NCBI RefSeq assembly: GCF_964204645.1
Contig: NC_134029.1
Coordinates: 1,869,001-1,933,000 of the forward strand
Direction: 5' to 3'
DNA length: 64,000 nucleotides
From: Tubulanus polymorphus
Lineage: Eukaryota; Nemertea; Palaeonemertea; Tubulaniformes; Tubulanidae
Part shown: in pieces, positions 60,301 to 64,000 of the stretch
Numbering within the stretch: the stretch's first letter is position 1
Layout of the letters: each line of letters opens with the position of its first letter
Notes under the pieces: generated by a model
What the model saw: the letters and a program-made list of their open reading frames with translations, nothing else
Databases searched by the model: none
Told to the model about the DNA's origin: nothing
Program-made: the position numbers and the translations under genes

Positions 60301-63300
60301 CACGTGAACAGTTTTTTCAGGTGTTTGTTTCTTCTGTTCTTCTCGAATACTGGGAACATTCTCTTCTGTTTTCTCACTAATGAAATCCTCGGTATAATCA
60401 TCATCCGTTCGAGGTTTCGTTGTTGGAGCAGGTTGAGGTTTCGATTCAGTCGTTTTAGTTTTTGATTTTTGTTTCTTTTCGTCAGTTGGTTTTGGTGGAG
60501 ATTTCTTCTTTTCTTCAGTTGCTCCTGCTACTGCAGTGGCTTGATCTGCTTCTTGTTTTGATGGACTCGGCGGCGACACCTAGTAGAATTACATACCAAT
60601 GATACTTGAGGGTTCTTACAGTCCAGGGAATCCAAAATTACTGCGATTAAATCATAAAATATTCTCAGTGGGGACGGTTTCTCTTTACGAGGTTCTACGT
60701 GCCACTTGAAACCAGCAAGAAAAAGACACCAAAAGTTCAAATTTACTGACTTTTCAAGAAGAGTCAGAATTCCCTGATCTTTAAGAACCATACAGTATTC
60801 CTACACCCAGAGATATTGAAATACTAATTTACTACATTTATGATATCATGATCGATCACATATTTTACCTGTTCTTCCTTACGAAGCATGATTGAAATTC
60901 CCACAGACGGAGCTGTGTCCGGTGCAATAGGCGCCATCTGGCTGCGAACTCGAGCGGGTGCCAATAACTAAAATCAAATCAAATCATAAAAGATCACTTC
61001 ATAAGATAACGACATAAGCTTCACTACTAAACATCTATTGAGAGATCATAAGTAAATACCTCGAATATACTTTCAATCAGCACAGGTCTCATGTATATTT
61101 CAGTGCTGTCTTTCTTCAACAGTTGATTCAGACTGATGTTAGTACTACCAAGAGACTGATCCCCGCAACAGAGATGAACCTGTAAGCCGGGCTGTTTCTC
61201 GAGAAACGCTCGCAGCACGTCGAGACTGCTGCGCACTCGCACGGTCGAACGCTCCGCCGCGAATTTAGCGTCCAACAAATCGTAAAACGGTTCGATTGTC
61301 ACGTCATTTCCTAGCAACGAGTAATAGAAGAAAAATCCACCCGGACCGGCGGGCAATGGCTGACTTGATGGAACCAACTGGAAAATAAATTTAACCGATT
61401 TTTCGCATAAAATTCACCAAACTTGTCGGAAGTTGAAACTGGATAGCGATTCGAATAATACGCACTTGTGTTAAATTTGAAGCGAATGCAATCGTTACGC
61501 TTAAACAAAATAATTCCGAGCATGAATCATCGGGACCGATCTGATAATAACCTTCTTCTTCAATCAATACCGGCTTCAATAACTGTACATCAATATTCTG
61601 AAGTGAAGCCGCTCCTGAAGTCGGCGCTACACAGAAAAATGAAGAACAATAATTTTTTAGCATCAAATACAGTAAAATGGGCAGCATATTCATAGAAATT
61701 GTGAATTTGTGAAGTTTTTTTAAAGTGTAAAAGTAAAACCTTGTCCAATTCTGCCTGGAGCGTTTCTAGCTTTGAATCCTTGTTGCTCAGTATTAGAATC
61801 ATCATCGATATAAATACCGATTCTAACTTCCGGTTTCGATCGACTGTATTTACCATGAAGCAGTGGATACCATTTAGCGGTCTGAAAATTTCAATTACAG
61901 CCTATCGATAAGTTCAACTTTACTATGGATATTGCTTCATTCATCCCTCCAAACCCACTAAAAGCGTCACTCAGGGCATCATTGACTCGTTTGAGGTTTC
62001 AACCCGCTGAGCGTCACTCAGGGCATTATCAACAGGTTCAAAGTTTCTTCTCCAAAATTAAGGGGACAGAGAATAACTTAGAAACTCTACCACAACCAGC
62101 AGTCAAACCCATAATTCCTGAATAATGAGTCCAAGACAAATTTGTAGCCTATGCGAGACAGATTTAAGATATATCAGAATTAATACTTGACTTGCTGTAT
62201 CCCTGACCACACCCTGATATGCACGCCGATTTCCTCGACTGCTCATTAACACAATCAAATACAAGAGAGAAAATGGTTTGATTATACAGACACTAGTAAT
62301 CGCAACTAATGTCCCTGACTTTTTACTTAGCTTTAAACAAAATTCCTTGACTTTTTTTAAAGAAATGAAAATTCCCCAACTTTCTCCCGATTTCCCGGTA
62401 AGTGACCACGAAACAGCCAGTTCTACTACTCACCTGAACATTCGATGCAGATCGTAAATCAAGCATCACATACCCGACTGGTTCCCTCATTGTACTCTGA
62501 GTATCTACAGCATAATACTGAACTTTAATAGAACTCCTCTGTAAACGGTGCTGCGATAAACCTTTCTTATCTAATTCCCACGCGATCTCTTGAGTAAAAT
62601 CAGGATTCTCCGAGTGTTCCACGGGGTCAGTAGCCAGCAGTTCTCCGTCGAATCGAGCTTCCGCTATCAATTTATGTTTCGGCCGACGGGGAAACTTGCG
62701 CCCTGCATAACAGAATTTAACAGATACAGCACGCCAGCTGATCAACAGCCATAACTAATGAATGGGGAAGTAATTAAAGCCTTCTAGTATGGCTACAGAA
62801 TATTGCTACAGTCCCGCTAAACAATGGTTAGATACTCGAGGTGTTCTTATTAAGCAACTCGTATTAAATCGCTTTTATCCGTCAATTACTTTCATGTGAT
62901 ACGAATCAAATCACCTTAAATAAATGACTCTCTAGAGCCGTAATCTGAATTTTCTGCGATTGAAAAAGCCGCCATTTTGTTTTTCGGTGTACAAATGATC
63001 TCTACTGTCACGGGCACCATCATTCAAATCGAATCAAAGCGCTATGAGGTACGATTAGGTTACGTTTTACATAAATTGACGGGGTGAGCAAATCCTTGTA
63101 ATCGCGTTGCTTAAATGAACGATTTGATCCATGTTCATACACGAGTTGCTATTATTCCTCCAGGTCAGGAGTCACACTCTTTATCAATCCTCACCCTCTG
63201 TTCTCTCTCTCCATCCCCAACCCTCCAACTCAAATTCATTTTTCCTCACTTGCTCTCGGTCCCCCCTCGGCCTCACTCGTCTCCAGCCATGTTGACTGTT

Positions 63301-63415
63301 GTTGGACTTTTTTTTGTTGGCTCGACCACAATTTTCGCGCGGATTAGGTCGAATAGAATAATTTCTCACCTTCTAAAACTGCTACAACCACTAAAAAACG
63401 TTCTTTAATCGGCAT
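57336..63415 (-). CDS. CEP120: Centrosomal protein CEP120, complete
   Basis: Twenty exons (minus): 63415-63370, 62702-62434, 61881-61740, 61626-61466, 61377-61060, 60967-60869, 60579-60237, 60160-60028, 59951-59802, 59535-59418, 59319-59252, 59177-59081, 59006-58878, 58792-58703, 58617-58525, 58423-58311, 58230-58182, 58099-57977, 57889-57645, 57564-57336 (stop TGA); about 1004 residues (human 986). Three C2-like domains: about 1-130 ([24 protein letters not shown]), 170-330 ([35 protein letters not shown]), and 460-600 ([28 protein letters not shown]). A Pro/Lys/Ser/Glu linker lies at about 345-455. The C-terminal coiled coil, about 650-1000, holds [18 protein letters not shown] and [23 protein letters not shown]120 acts at daughter centrioles in procentriole assembly and elongation and in ciliogenesis. 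The start [16 protein letters not shown] is the only one that fits the C2A strand. Confidence 0.97.
61964..62026 (+). repeat. 16-base direct repeat in CEP120 intron 2
   Basis: GCGTCACTCAGGGCAT occurs exactly at 61964-61979 and 62011-62026, 47 bases apart. Confidence 0.85.
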
Positions 63416-63780
63416 TTTGTATAAATTGGGGGGCTTTATGTTGTAGTGTATTGTAACCAGATACAAATATAAATCTGCAACAAACGGACGGAAACTCTCT
63501 CAGATATCTCGATATATTTTGAATCGATTCAAATTTCCACCTAAAGCCAAGGCGAACTGTTGCACATGGCGTCACGAGCTCACTGCCTCGTTCTAGGCTT
63601 GTCGGGGCCTTGCGCGCCATGTGGTAACCAATAAAAGGAAAATAGAATGCCATATGCAGCTGATGCTTTATGTACTTTATTCATTGTCGGGATAACAAAA
63701 ATTCGAGTCAATAGTAGCAAAAATATCGTAAATCCGGATTAGGATTCTTGAATATGCATCCCCTGCTCCTTGTCACCGAT
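63416..63780. other. CEP120: CEP120 upstream region
   Basis: 5' flank of CEP120 on the minus strand. It contains an inverted CCAAT-type word (ACCAATAAAAGG, 63628-63639), but no clear TATA box. No other gene was seen. Confidence 0.35.
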
Positions 63781-63990
63781 CAATTCAATTCAAGATTTAT
63801 TGCATCCGTATAATGACAAAATTACATGGGACCGACACGGCAATAAGATATTAATACAAAGAGACACCGACTAATGATAACATAACATAATAGGAGAGTC
63901 ACTTTTTAAACTTGAAAATACAATCTACAATGCATAGGCCTATACATAATCTACTGCGTTTCAAGATCGAGAAAGATCGAGATCGAGAAT
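63781..63990 (-). repeat. Candidate retroelement 3' end
   Basis: Read on the minus strand this stretch ends GCAATAAATCTTGAATTGAATTG. An AATAAA followed by a short TTGAA-type repeat is how many LINE (CR1/Jockey-like) and SINE 3' ends look. No reverse transcriptase frame is inside the window. Calling it a retroelement is inference from the tail only. Confidence 0.35.
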
Positions 63991-64000
63991 TGTCGAAAAG

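Noticed and set aside
60528-60791. 87-codon minus-strand frame between CEP120 exons 6 and 7
   Set aside because: The CEP120 frame runs cleanly from 60869 to 60579 without it; the text does not resemble CEP120.

Overview
This is a nuclear window from an animal with an AT-rich, intron-dense genome. Every gene is split into many short exons with standard GT/AG junctions, and the products are cilium, centriole, phosphoinositide and axon-guidance proteins. The mix (SPATA18/MIEAP, a myotubularin pair, CFAP141, a class-2-like secreted semaphorin, a PAR-bZIP factor, an intron-bearing H1, STARD5 and CEP120) fits a non-vertebrate bilaterian, most likely a lophotrochozoan such as a mollusc or annelid. 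That placement is an inference from gene content and style, not from a search. Exon borders were read by hand from splice signals, reading-frame phase and recalled family conservation, so individual ends may shift by a few bases.

Layout. 701-3632 (+): 3' part of SPATA18/MIEAP. 5578-5649 (-): initiator tRNA-Met. 6391-9708 (+) and 10537-17229 (+): tandem myotubularin paralogues. The second is a canonical MTM1/MTMR2-type lipid phosphatase with an intact active site and a C-terminal coiled coil. The first has an altered active-site loop and ends right after the phosphatase domain. 18666-19739 (+): CFAP141, an axonemal protein. 21086-26605 (-): secreted semaphorin (sema, PSI, Ig). 26606-37726: an 11-kb stretch with no recognisable gene. 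37727-41197 (-): PAR-bZIP factor of the HLF/TEF/DBP group. 42465-43219 (-): linker histone H1 with one intron. 46872-49793 (-): STARD5-like START protein. 49794-57335: another 7.5-kb non-coding stretch. 57336-63415 (-): complete 20-exon CEP120.

Mobile and repeated DNA. There is a pair of nearly identical ~220-bp TIR elements with TTA target duplications (9851-10070 and 20055-20270). A second TIR family has three clear copies and one decayed copy (8395, 38369, 57002, 36977). There are also a coding-like 15-bp minisatellite, several hairpins, and two candidate retroelement tails ending in TTGAA-type repeats.

No operon-like or pathway-level unit joins these genes. SPATA18 (mitochondrial quality control), CFAP141 and CEP120 (cilium and centriole) share a cilium/sperm flavour, but this may be chance. 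The most interesting observation is the myotubularin pair. The first copy has an altered catalytic loop and lacks the coiled coil, yet one exon plus the start of its intron is 97% identical to the second copy while neighbouring exons are much more divergent. That pattern points to recent gene conversion. I found no clear evidence of a wholly new biological system.
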